Assembly: GCA_033782935.1 (NCBI GenBank)
Contig: JAWQEG010000084.1
Span: forward strand, 1,612,001-1,676,000
Direction: 5' to 3'
DNA from: Petrolisthes cinctipes
Taxonomy: Eukaryota; Arthropoda; Malacostraca; Decapoda; Porcellanidae
DNA length: 64,000 nt
Shown here: in pieces, positions 1-13,329 of the stretch
Layout: each line of letters starts with the position of its first letter
Numbering within the stretch: position 1 is the stretch's first letter
Program-made: the position numbers and the translations under genes
Notes under the pieces: generated by a model
What the model was told of the DNA's origin: nothing
What the model saw: only the letters and a program-made list of their open reading frames with translations
Databases searched by the model: none

Positions 1-2999
1 AATGCATCTTCTGTACCCGTTTATATCTCAAATTCAGGCTTAAAACAACAGAAAATTCTATATTTTTGGGTCCCAGAAGCGATCTGTACATGCCTACTCT
101 GTGTTAGAGTATGTTTAAAATACAGGCCCAAAACATGCTGAAAATCAATATTTTAGGTGCCTAAAGTCAATATGGGTATGCATCTTCTGTACCCGTTTAT
201 TTCCCAAATTCAGGCTCAAAACACCCGAAAATTCGATATTTTTGGGTCCCAGAAGTGATCTGTACATGCCTACTCAGTGCTAGAATTTTTTCAATATATG
301 GGCCCAAATCATGCTAAAAATCGATATTTTAGGTGCCCAAAGTCAATATGTGCATTCATCTTCAGTACCCGTTCATATCTCAAATTCAGGCTCAAAACAC
401 CCGAAAATTCGATATTTTTGGGTCCCAGAAGCGATCTGTACATGCCTACTCCGTGTTAGAGTATTTTCAGATTACAGACCCAAAACATGCTGAAAATCAA
501 TATTTTAGGTGCCCAAAATCGATATGTGCATGCATCTTCTGTACCTGTTTATATCTCAAATTCAGGTTCAGAACACTCGAAAATTCTATATTTTAGGGTC
601 CCAGAAGCTATCTGTACATGCATACTCCGTGTTAGAAAGTTTTCAAGGTACAGACCCAAAACATAATCAAAATCGATATTTTAGGTGCAAAAAGTCGATA
701 TGTGCATGCATCTTAAGTACCCGTTTATATCTCAAATTCATGCTCAAAATACCCGAAAATTAAACATTTTTGGGTCCCAGAAGCAATCTGTACATGCCTA
801 CTCAGTGCTTGAATTTTTTCAAAATATGGGCCCAAAACATGCTAAAAATCGATATTTTAGGTGCCCAAAGTCAATATGTGCATGCATCTTCTGTACCCGT
901 TTATATCCCAAATTCAGGGTCAAAACACCCGAAAATTTGATATTTTTGGGTCCCAGAAGCGATCTGTACATGCCTACTCCTTGTTAGAATGTTTTCATGA
1001 TACAGACCCAAAACATGCTCAAAATCGATATTTTAGGTGCCCAAAGTCGATATGTGCATGCATCTTCAGTAACCGTTTATATCTCAAATTCAGGCTCAAA
1101 ACACATGAAAATCAATATTTTTGGGTCCCAGAAGGGATCTGTGCATGCCTACTCAGTGCTAGAATGTTTTCAAAATATAGGCTCAAAACATGTTAAAAAT
1201 CAATATTTTAGGTGTCCAAAGTCGATATGTTCATGCATCTTCAGTACCTGTTTGTATCTCAAATTCAGGCTCAAAACACCCGAAAATTCGATATTTTTGG
1301 GTCCCAGAAGCGATCTGTGCATGCCTACTCAGTGCTGGAATGTTTTCAAAATATAGGCTCAAAACATGCTTAAAATCGATATTTTAGGTGTCGAAAGTCG
1401 ATATGTGCATGAATCTTCTGTACCCGTTTATATCTCAAATTCAGGCTCAATACACCCGAAAATTCGATATTTTTTGGTCCCAGAAGCGATCTGTACATGC
1501 CTACTCTGTGTTAGAGTATTTCCAAAATACAGGCCCAAAACATGCTGAGAATCGATATTTTAGTTGCCCAAAGTCAATTTGTGTATGCATATTCTGTACC
1601 CGTTTATATCCCAGATTCAGGCTCAAAACACCCGAAAATTCGATATTTTTGGGTCCCAAAAGCGATCTGTACATGCCTACTCAGTGTTAGAATGTTTTCA
1701 AAATAAAGGCTCAAAACATGATAAAAATCGATATTTAATGTTTCCAAAGTCGATATGTGCATGCATCTTCAGTAACCGTTTATATCTCAAATTCAGGCTC
1801 AAAACACCAGAAAATCAATATTTTTGGATCCCAGAAGGGATCTGTGCATGCCTACTCAGTGCTAGATTGTTTTCAAAATATAGGCTCAAAACATGTTAGA
1901 AATCAATATTTTAGGTGTCCAAAGTCGGGCTGTTCATGCATCTTCAGTACCCGTTTGTATCTCAAATTCAGGCTCAAAACACCCGAAAATTCAATATTTT
2001 TGGGTCCCAGAAGCGATTTGTGCATGCCTACTCAGTGCTAGAATGTTTTCAAAATATAGCTCAAAACATGATAAAAATCGATATTTTAGGTGTCTAAAGT
2101 CGATATGGGCATGAATCTTCTGTACCCGTTTATATCTCAAATTCAGGCTCAAAACACCCGAAAATTCGAAATATTTGGGTTCCAGAAGCGATCTGTACAT
2201 GCCTACTCCGTGGTAGAGTATTTTTAATATACAGGCCCAAAACATGCTAAAAATCGATATTTTAGTTGCCCAAAGTCAATATGTGTATGCATCTTCTGTA
2301 CCCGTTTATATCCCAAATTCTGGCTCAAAACACCCGAAAATTCGATATTTTTGAGTCCCAGAAGCGATCTGTACATGCTTACTCAGTGCTAGAATTTTTT
2401 CAATATATGGGCCCAAATCATGCTAAAAATCGATATTTTAGGTACCCAAAGTCGATATGTGCATGCATCTTCTGTACCCGTTTATATCCCAAATTCTGGC
2501 TCAAAACACCCGAAAATTCGATATTTTTCTGTCCCAGAAGCGATCTGTACATGCCTACTCCGTGTTAGAGTATTTTTAATTTACAGGCCCAAAACATGTT
2601 AAAAATCGATATTTTAGTTGCCCAAAGTCAATATGTGTATGCATCTTCTGTACCCGTTTATATCCCAAATTCTGTCTCAAAACACCCGAAAATTCGATAT
2701 TTTTGGGTCCCAGAAGCGATCTGTACATGCCTACTCCGTGTTAGAGTATTTTCAATATACAGGAACAAAACATGCTGAAAATCGATATTTTAGGTGCCCA
2801 AAGTCAATATGTGTATGCATCTTCTGTACCCGTATATTTCCCAAATTCAGGCTCAAAACACCCAAAAATTCGTTATTTTTGGGTCCCAGAAGCGATCTGT
2901 ACATGCCTACTCAGTGCTAGAATATATTGAAGATATGGGCCCAAAACATGCTAAAAATCGACATTTTAGGAGCCCAAAGTCGATATGTGCATTCATCTT

Positions 3000-5122
3000 C
3001 TGTACCCGTTTATATCTCAAATTCAAGCTCAAAACACACGAAAATTCGATATTTTTGGGTCCCAGAAGTGATCTGTTCATGCCTACTCCGTGTTAGATTT
3101 TTTTTAAATACAGGCCCAAAACATGCTGAAAATCTATATTTTAGGTGCACAAAGTCAATATGTGTATGCATCTTCTGTATCCGTTTATATCCCAAATTCA
3201 GGCTCAAAACACCCGAAAATTTAAAATTTTTGGGTCCTAGAAGCGATCTGTACATGCCCACTCAGTGCTAGAATATTTTCAAAATGTAGGCTCAAAACAT
3301 GCTACAAATCGATATTTTAGGTGTCCAAAGTCGATATGTGCATGCATCTTCTGTACCCGTTTATATCTCAAATTCAGGCTCAAAACACTCGAAAATTCGA
3401 TATTTTTGGTTCCCAGAAGCGATCTGTACATGCCTACTCAGTGCTAGAATTTTTTCAAAATATGGGCCCAAAACATGCTAAAAATCGATATTTTAAATGC
3501 AAAAAGTCGATATGTGCATGCATCTTCTGTACGCGTTTATATCTCAAATTCAGGCTCGAAACACCCGAAAATTCGATATTTTTGGTTCCCAGAAGCGATC
3601 TGTACATGCCTACTCCGTGTTAGAGTATTTTCAAAATACAGCCGCAAAACATGCTGGAAATTAATATTTTAGGTGCACAAAGTCAATATGTGTATTTATC
3701 TTCTATACCCGTTTATTTCCCAAATTCAGGCTCAAAACACCCGAAAATTCGATATTTTTGGGTCCCAGAAGTGATCTGTACATGCCTACTCAGTGCTAGA
3801 ATTGTTTCAATATATGGGCCCAAAACATGCTAAAAATCGATATTTTAAGTGCAAAAAGTCGATATGTGCATGCATCTTCAGTACCCGTTTATATCTCAAA
3901 TTCAGGCTCAAAACACCCGAAAATTCGATATTTTTGGTTAACAGAAGCGATCTGTACATGCCTACTCCGTGTTAGAGTATTTTCAAAATACAGGCGCAAA
4001 ACATGCTGGAAATTAATATTTTAGGTGCCCAAAGTCAATATGTGTATTTATCTTCAATACCCGTTTATTTCTCAAATTCAGGCTCAAAACACCCGAAAAT
4101 TCGATATTTTTGGGTCCCAGAAGTGATCTGTACATGACTACTCAGTGCTAGAATTGTTTCAATATATGGGCCCAAAACATGCTAAAAATCGATATTTTAA
4201 GTGCAAAAAGTCGATATGTGCATGCATCTTCTGTACCCGTTTATATCTCAAATTCAAGCTCAAAACACACGAAAATTCAATATTTTTGGGTCCCAGAAGC
4301 GATCTGTACATGCCTACTCCGTGTTAGATTTTTTTTAAATACAGGCCCAAAACATGCTGAAAATCTATATTTTAGGTGCACAAAGTCAATATGTGTATGC
4401 ATCTTCTGTATCCGTTTATATCCCAAATTCAAGCTCAAAAAACCCGAAAATTTAACATTTTTGGGTCCTAGAAGCGATTTGTACATGCCCACTCAGTGCT
4501 AGAATGTTTTCAAAATGTAGGCTCAAAACATGCTACAAATCGATATTTTAGGTGTCCAAAGTCGATATGTGCATGCATCTTCTGTACCCGTTTATATCTC
4601 AAATTCAGGCTCAAAACACCCGAAAATTCGATATTTTTGGTTCCCAGAAGCGATCTGTACATGCCTACTCAGTGCTAGAATTTTTTCAAAATATGGGCCC
4701 AAAACATGCTAAAAATCGATATTTTAAATGCAAAAAGTCGATATGTGCATGCATCTTCTGTACGCGTTTATATCTCAAATTCAGGCTCGAAACACCCGAA
4801 AATTCGATATTTTTGGTTCCCAGAAGCGATCTGTACATGCCTACTCCGTGTTAGAGTATTTTTAAAAATACAGCCGCAAAACATGCTGGAAATTAATATT
4901 TTAGGTGCCCAAAGTCAATATGTGTATTTATCTTCAATACCCGTTTATTTCCCAAATTCAGGCTCAAAACACCCGAAAATTCGATATTTTTGGGTCCCAG
5001 AAGTGATCTGTACATGCCTACTCAGTGCTAGAATTGTTTCAATATATGGGCCCAAAACATGCTAAAAATCGATATTTTAAGTGCAAAAAGTCGATATGTG
5101 CATGAATCTTCTGTACCCGTTT
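3000..5122. repeat. 7-monomer higher-order duplication
   Basis: About 890 bp from 3000 to 3890 recurs at about 4231-5122 with an offset of 1231-1232 bp (7 monomers). Shared diagnostic variants are the T-rich GTTAGATTTTTTTTAAATAC form, AATGTAGGCTCAAAACATGC with TACAAATCG, and the TTTTAAATGCAAAAAGTCG form. Within it, the monomers near 3793 and 4145 are also a local two-monomer (352 bp) duplicate. Edges are approximate. Confidence 0.75.
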
Positions 5123-8100
5123 ATATCTCAAATTCAGGCTCAAAACACACGAAAATTCGAAAATTTTGGGTTCCAGAAGCGATCTGTACATGCCTACTCC
5201 GTGGTAGAGTATTTTTAATATACAGGCCCAAAACATGCTGAAAATCGATATTTTAGGTGCCCAAAGTCAATATGTGTATTGATCTTCTGTACCCGTTTAT
5301 ATCCCAAATTCAGGCTCAAAACACCCGAAAATTCGATATTTTTGGGTCCCAGAAGCGATCTGTACATGCTTACTCAGTGCTGGAAATTTTTCAATATATG
5401 GGCCCAAATCATGCTAAAAATCGATATTTTAGGTGCACAAAGTCGATATGTGCATGCATCTTCTGTACCCGTTTATATCTCAAATTCAGCCTCAAAACAC
5501 CCGAAAATTCGATATTTTTGGGTCCCAGAAGCGATCTGTATATGCCTACTCCGTGTTAGTGTATTTTCAAAATACAGGCCCCAAAAATGCTTAAAATCAA
5601 TATTTTAGGTGCCCAAATTCGATATGTGCATGCATCTTCTGTACCCGTTTATATCTCAAATTCAGGTTCAGAACACCCGAAAATTCGATATTTTTGGGTC
5701 CCAGAAGCGATCTGTACATGCCTACTCCGTGTTAGAGTATTTTCAATATACAGGCCCAAAACATGCTGAAAATCGATATTTTAGGTGCCAAAAGTCAATA
5801 TGTGTATGCATCTTCTGTACCCGTTTATTTCCCAAATTCAGGCTCAAAACTCCCGAAAATTCGATATTTTTGGGTCCCAGAAGCGATCTGTACATGCCTA
5901 CTCAGTGCTAGAATATATTGAAGATATGGGCCCAAAACATGCTAGAAATCGATATTTTAGGTGTCCAAAGTCGATATGTGCATTCATTTTCTGTACCCGT
6001 TTATATCTCAAATTCAAGCTCAAAACACACGAAAATTCGATATATTTGTGTCCCAGAAGCGATCTGTACATGCCTACTCCGTGTTAGATTTTTTTTAAAC
6101 ACAGGCGCAAAACATGCTAAAAATCTATATTTTAGGTGCACAAAGTCAATATGTGTATGCATCTTCTGTATACGTTTATATCCCAAATTCAAGCTCAAAA
6201 CACCCGAAAATTCAACATTTTTGGGTCCCAGAAGCGATCGGTACATGCCTACTCAGTGCTAGAATGTTTTCAAAATATAGGCTCAAAACATGCTAGAAAT
6301 CGATATTTTAGGTGTCCAAAGTCGATATGTGCATGCATCTTCTGTACCCGTTTATATCTCAAATTCAGGCTTAAAACACACGAAAATTCGATATTTTTGG
6401 GTCCCAGAAGCGACCTGTACATGCCTACTCCGTGTTAGAGTATTTTTAAAATACAGGCCCAAAACATGCTCAAAATCGATATTTTGGGTGCCCAAACTCG
6501 ATACGTAAATGCATCTTCTGTACCCGTTTATATCCTAAATTCAGGTTTAAAACACTCGAAAATTCGATATTTTTGGGTCACAGAAGCGATCTGTACATGC
6601 CTATTCCTTGCTAGAATGTTTTCAAGATACAGACCCAAAACATAATCAAAATCGATATTTTAGGTGCAAAAAGTCGATACGTGCATGCATCTTCAGTACC
6701 CGTTTATATCTCATATTCAGGCTCAAAATATCCGAAAATTCAACATTTTTGGGTCCCAGAAGCGATCTGTACATGCCTACTCAGTGCTAGAATGTTTTCA
6801 AAATATAGGCTCAAAACATGCTAAAAATCGATATTAAATGTGTCCAATGTCGATATCTGCATGCATCTTCTGTACCCGTTTAAATCTAAAATTCAGACTC
6901 AAAACACCCGAAAATTCGATATTTTTGGGTCCAAGAGGCGATCTGTACATGCTTACTCAGTGCTAGAATTTTTTCAATATATGGGCCCAAATCATGCTAA
7001 AAATCGATATTTTAGGTGCACAAAGTCGATATGTGCATGCATCTTCTGTACTCGTTTATATCTCAAATTCAGGCTCAAAACCCCCGAAAATTCGATATTT
7101 TTGGGTCCCTGAAGCGATCTGTACATGCCTACTACGTGTTAGAGTATTTTCAAAATACAGGCCCAAAACATGCTGAAAATCAATATTTTAGGTGCCCAAA
7201 GTCGATATGTGCATGCATCATCTGTACCCGTTTATATCTCAAATTCAGGTTCAGAACACCTGAAAATTCGATATTTTTGGGTCCCAGAAGCGATCTGTAC
7301 ATGCCTACTCCGTGTTAGAGTATTTTCAATATAAAGGCACAAAACATGCTGAAAATCGATATTTTAGGTGCCCAAAGTCAATATGTGTATGCATCTTCTG
7401 TACCCGTTTATATCTCAAATTCAGGCTCAAAATACCCGAAAATTCGATATTTTTGGGTCCCAGAAGCGATCTGTACATGACTACTCAGTGCTAGAAATTT
7501 TTCAAAATACAGGCCCAAAACATGGTAAAAATCGATATTTTAAGTGTCCCAGGTCGATATGTGCATGCATCTTCTGTACCCGTTTATATCTCAAATTCAG
7601 GCTCAAAACACCCGAAAATTCGATATTTTTGGGTCCCAGAAGCGATCTGTACATGCCTACTCAGTGCTAGAAATTTTTCAAAATACAGGCCCAAAACATG
7701 CTAAAAATCGATATTTTAAGTGCAAAAAGTCGATATGTGCATGCATCTTCTGTACCCGTTTGTATCTCAAATTCAGGCTCAAAACACCCGAAAATTCGAT
7801 ATTTTTGGGTCCCAGAAGCGATCTATATATGCCTACTCAGTGCTAGAATATTATCAAGATATACGGCCAACACATGCTAAAAATCGATATTTTGGGTGCC
7901 CAAAGTCGATATGTGCATGCATCTTCTGTACCCGTTTATATCTCAAATTCAGACTTAAAACACACGAAAATTCGATATCTTTGTGTCCCAAAAGCGATCT
8001 GTTCATGCCTACTCCGTGTTAGAGTATTTTCAAAATACAGGCCCAAAACATGCTCAAAATCGATATTTTCGGTGCCAAAAGTCGATATGTGCATGCATCT

Positions 8101-8879
8101 TCTTTATCCGTTTATATCCCAAATTCAGGTTCAAAACACTCTAAAATTCGATATTTTTGGGTTCCAGAAGCGATCTGTACATGCCTACTCAGTGCTAAAA
8201 TTGTTTCAATATATGGGCCCAAAACATGCTAAAAATCGATATTTTAAGTGCAAAAAGTCGATATGTGCATGCATCTTCTGTACCCGTTTATATCTCAAAT
8301 TCAGGCTCAAAACACCCGAAAATTCGATATTTTTGGTTCCCAGAAGCGATCCGTACATTCCTACTCCGTGTTAGAGTATTTTCATAATAAAGACGCAAAA
8401 CATGCTGGAAATTAATATTTTAGGTGCCCAAAGTCAATATGTGTATTTATCTTCTATACCCGTTTATTTTCTAAATTCAGGCTCAAAACACCCAAAAATT
8501 CGATATTTTTGGGTCCCAGAAGCGATCTGTACATGCCTAATCCGTGTTTGAGTATTTTCAATATACAGGCCCAAAACATGCTAAAAATCGATATTTTAGG
8601 TGCCCAAAGTTAATATGTGTATGCATCTTCTGTACCCGTTTATATCCCAAATTCAGGTTTAAAACTCTCGAAAATTCGATATTTTTGGGTCCCAGAAGCG
8701 ATCTGTACATGCCTACTCCTTGCTAGAATGTTTTCAAGATACAGACCCAAAACATAATCAAAATTGATATTTTAGGTGCAAAAAGTCGATATGTGCATGC
8801 ATCTTCTGTACTCGTTTATATCTCAAATTCAGGCTCAAAACACCCGAAAATTCGATATTTTTGGGTCCCAGGAGCGATC

Positions 8880-11800
8880 TGTACATGCCTACTCCGTGTT
8901 AGAGTATTTTCAAAATACAGGCGCAAAACATGCTGGAAATTAATATTTTAGGTGCCCAAAGTCAATATGTGTATTTATCTTCTATACCCGTTTATTTCCC
9001 AAATTCAGGCTCAAAACACCCAAAAATTCGATATTTTTGGGTCCCCGAAGCGATCAGTACATGCCTACTCCGTGTTAGAGTATTTTCAAGATACAGGCCG
9101 AAAACATGCTGAAAATCAATATTTTAGGTGCCCAAATTCGATATGTGCATGCATCTTCTGTACCCGTTTATATCTCAAATTCAGGTTCAGAACCCCCGAA
9201 AATTCGATATTTTTGGGTCCCAGAAGCGATCTGTACATGCCTACTCCGTGTTAGAGTATTTTCAATATACAGGCCCAAAACATGCTAAAAATCGACATTT
9301 TAGGTGCCCAAAGTTAATATGTGTATGCATCTTCTGTACTCGTTTATTTCCCAAATTCAGGCTCAAAACACTCGAAAATTCGATATTTTTGTGTACCAGA
9401 AGCGATCTGTACATGCCTTCTCCGTGTTAGAGTATTTTCAAAATACAGGCCCAAAACATGCTCAAAATCGATATTTTGGGTGCCCAAACTCGATATGTAA
9501 ATGCATCTTCTGTACCCGTTTATATCCTAAATTCAGGTTTAAAACACTCTAAAATTCGATATTTTTGGGTCACAGAAGCCATCTGTACATGCCTACTCCT
9601 TGCTAGAATGTTTTCAAGATACATACCCAAAACATAATCAAAATCGATATTTTAGGTGCAAAAAGTCGATATGTGCATGCATCTTCAGTACCCGTTTATA
9701 TCTCAAATACAGGCTCAAAATATCCGAAAATTCAACATTTTTGGGTCCCAGAAGCGATCTGTACATGCCTACTCAGTGCTAGAATGTTTTCAAAATATAG
9801 GCTCAAAACATGCTAAAAATCGATATTAAATGTGTCCAATGTCGATATGTGCATGCATCTTCTGTACCCGTTTATATCTAAAATTCAGACTCAAAACACC
9901 CGAAAATTCGATATTTTTGGGTCCAAGAAGCGATCTGTACATGCTTACTCAGTGCTAGAATTTTTTCAGTATATGGGCCCAAATCATGCTAAAAATCGAT
10001 ATTTTAGGTGCACAAAGTCGATATGTGCATGCATCTTCTGTACTCGTTTATATTTCAAATTCAGGCTCAAAACTCCCGAAAATTCGATATTTTTGGGTCC
10101 CAGAAGCGATCTGTACATGCCTACTCCGTGTTAGAGTATTTTCAAAATACAGGCCCAAAACATGCTGAAAATCAATATTTTAGGTGCCCAAAGTCGATAT
10201 GTGCATGCATCTTCTGTACCCGTTTATATCTCAAATTCAGGTTCAGAACACCCGAAAATTCGATATTTTTGGGTCCCAGAAGCGATCTGTACATGCCTAC
10301 TCCGTGTTAGAGTATTTTCAATATACAGCCACAAAACATGCTGAAAATCGATATTTTAGGTGCCCAAAGTCAATATGTGTATGCATCTTCTGTACCCGTT
10401 TATATCTCAAATTCAGGCTCAAAACACCCGAAAATTCGATATTTTTGGTTCCCAGAAGCGATTTGTACATGCCTACTCCGTGTTAGAGTATTTTCATAAT
10501 ACAGGCGCAAAACATGCTGGAAATTAATATTTTAGGTGCCCAAAGTCAATATGTGTATTTATCTTCTATACCCGTTTATTTCCCAAATTCAGGCTCAAAA
10601 CACCCAAAAATTCGATATTTTTGGGTCCCAGAAGCGATCAGTACATGCCTACTCCGTGTTAGAGTATTTTCAAGATACAGGCCGAAAACATGCTGAAAAT
10701 CAATATTTTAGGTGCCCAAAATCGATATGTGCATGCATCTTCTGTACCCGTTTATATCTCAAATTCAGGTTCAGAACCCCCGAAAATTCGATATTTTGGG
10801 GTCCCAGAAGCGATCTGTACATGCCTACTCCTTGTTAGAGTATTTTCAATATACAGGCCCAAAACATGCTTAAAATCGATATTTTAGGTGCCCAAAGTTA
10901 ATATGTGTATGCATCTTCTGTACTCGTTTATTTCCCAAATTCAGGCTCAAAACACTCGAAAATTCGATATTTTTGTGTACCAGAAGCGATCTGTACATGC
11001 CTACTCCGTGTTAGAGTATTTTCAAAATACAGGCCCAAAACATGCTCAAAATCGATATTTTGGGTGCCCAAACTCGATATGTAAATGCATCTTCTGTACC
11101 CGTTTATATCCTAAATTTAGGTTTAAAACACTCTAAAATTCGATATTTTTGGGTCACAGAAGCGATCTGTACATGCCTACTCCTTGCTAGAATGTTTTCA
11201 AGATACAGACCCAAAACATAATCAAAATCGATATTTTAGGTGCAAAAAGTCGATATGTGCATGCATCTTCAGTACCCGTTTATATCTCAAATTCAGGCTC
11301 AAAATATCCGAAAATTCAACATTTTTGGGTCCCAGAAGCGATCTGTACATGCCTACTCAGTGCTAGAATGTTTTCAAAATATAGGCTCAAAACATGCTAA
11401 AAATCGATATTAAATGTGTCCAATGTCGATATGTGCATGCATCTTCTGTACCCGTTTATATCTAAAATTCAGAATCAAAACACCCGAAAATTCGATATTT
11501 TTGGGTCCAAGAAGCGATCTATACATGCTTACTCAGTGCTAGAATTTTTTCAGTATATAGGCCCAAATCATGCTAAAAATCGATATATTAGGTGCACAAA
11601 GTCGATATGTGCATGCATCTTCTGTACTTGTTTATATCTCAAATTCAGGCTCAAAACTCCCGAAAATTCGATATTTTTGGGTCCCAGAAGCGATCTGTAC
11701 ATGCCTACTCTGTGTTAGAGTATTTTCAAAATACAGGCCCAAAACATGCTGAAAATCAATATTTTAGGTGCCCAAAGTCGATATGTGCATGCATCTTCTG

Positions 11801-11984
11801 TACCCGTTTATATCTCAAATTCAGGTTCAGAACACCCGAAAATTCGATATTTTTGGGTCCCAGAAGCGATCTGTACATGCCTACTCCGTGTTAGAGTATT
11901 TTCAATATACAGCCACAAAACATGCTGAAAATCGATATTTTAGGTGCCCAAAGTCAATATGTGTATGCATCTTCTGTACCCGTT
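8880..11984. repeat. 9-monomer tandem higher-order repeat (1584 bp), two copies
   Basis: Copy 1 (about 8880-10400) and copy 2 (about 10464-11984) are offset by exactly 1584 bp (9 x 176). Shared variants include CATGCTGGAAATTAATATT, AGAAGCGATCAGTACATGCC, the GTGTACCAGAAGCG form and the CATAATCAAAATCG marker monomer followed by TATTAAATGTGTCCAATG. Part of the same block is also found 2992 bp (17 monomers) earlier at about 6600-7340 and about 5280 bp (30 monomers) later at about 14.8-15.6 kb. Differences are few, so the tandem copy is fairly recent. Confidence 0.85.
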
Positions 11985-13329
11985 TATTTCCCAAATTCAG
12001 GCTCAAAACACCCGAAAATTCGATATTTTTTGGTCCCAGAAGAGATCTGTACATGCCTACTCAGTGCTAGAATATATTGAAGATATGGGCCCAAAACATG
12101 CTAAAAATCGATATTTTAGTTGCCCAAAATCGATATGTATATTCATCTTCTGTACCCGTTTATATCTGAAATTCAGGCTCAAAATACCCGAAAATTCGAT
12201 ATTTTAGGGTACCAGAAGCGATCTGTACATGCCTACACAGTGCTAGAATGTTTTCAAAATATAGGCTCAAAACATGCTAAAAATCGATATTTTAGGTGTC
12301 CAAAGTCGATATGTGCATGCATCTTCTGTACCCATTTATATCTCAAATTCAGGCTCAAAACACCAGAAAATTCGATATTTTTGGGTCCCAGAAGCGATCT
12401 GTATATGCCTACTCAGTGCTAGAAATTTTTCAAAATACAGGCCCAAAACATGCTAAAAATCGATATTTTAAGTGCAAAAAATCGATATGTGCATGCATCT
12501 TCTGTACCCGTTTACATCCCAAATTCAGGTTTAAAACACTCGAAAATTCGATATTTTTGGGTCACAGAAGCGATCTGTACATGCCTACTCCTTGCTAGAA
12601 TGTTTTAATGATACAGACCCAAAACATAATCAAAATCGATATTTTAGGTGCAAAAACTCTATATGTGCATGCATCTTCAGTACCCGTTTATATCTCAAAT
12701 TCAGGCTCAAAACACCCGAAAATTCAATATTTTTGGGTCCCTAAAGCGATGTGTACATGCCTACTCAGTGCTAGAATGTTTTCAAGATAAAGACCCAAAA
12801 CATGCTAAAAATCGATATTTAATGTGTCCAAAGTCAATATGTGCATGCATCTTCTGTACCCGTTTACATCCCAAATTCAGGTTTAAAACACTCGAAAATT
12901 CGATATTTTTGGGTCACAGAAGTGACCTGTACATGCCTACTCCTTGCTAGAATGTTTTCAAGATACAGACCCAAAACATAATCAAAATCGATATTTTAGG
13001 TGCAAAAAGTCGATATGTGCATGCATCTTCAGTACCCGTTTATATCTCAAATTCAGTCTCAAAACACCCGAAAATTCAATATTTTTGGGTCTCAGAAGCG
13101 ATGTGTACATGCCTACTCAGTGCTAGAATTTCTTCAAAATAAAGGCCCAAAACATGCTCAAAATCGATATTTTGGGTGCCCAAAGTCGATATGTCAATGC
13201 ATCTTCTGTACCCGTTTATATCTCAAATTCAGGCTCAAAACACACGAAAATTCGATATTTTTGTGTCCCAGAAGCGATCTGTACATGCCTACTTAATGCT
13301 AGAATATTTTCTAAATATAGGCCCAAAAC

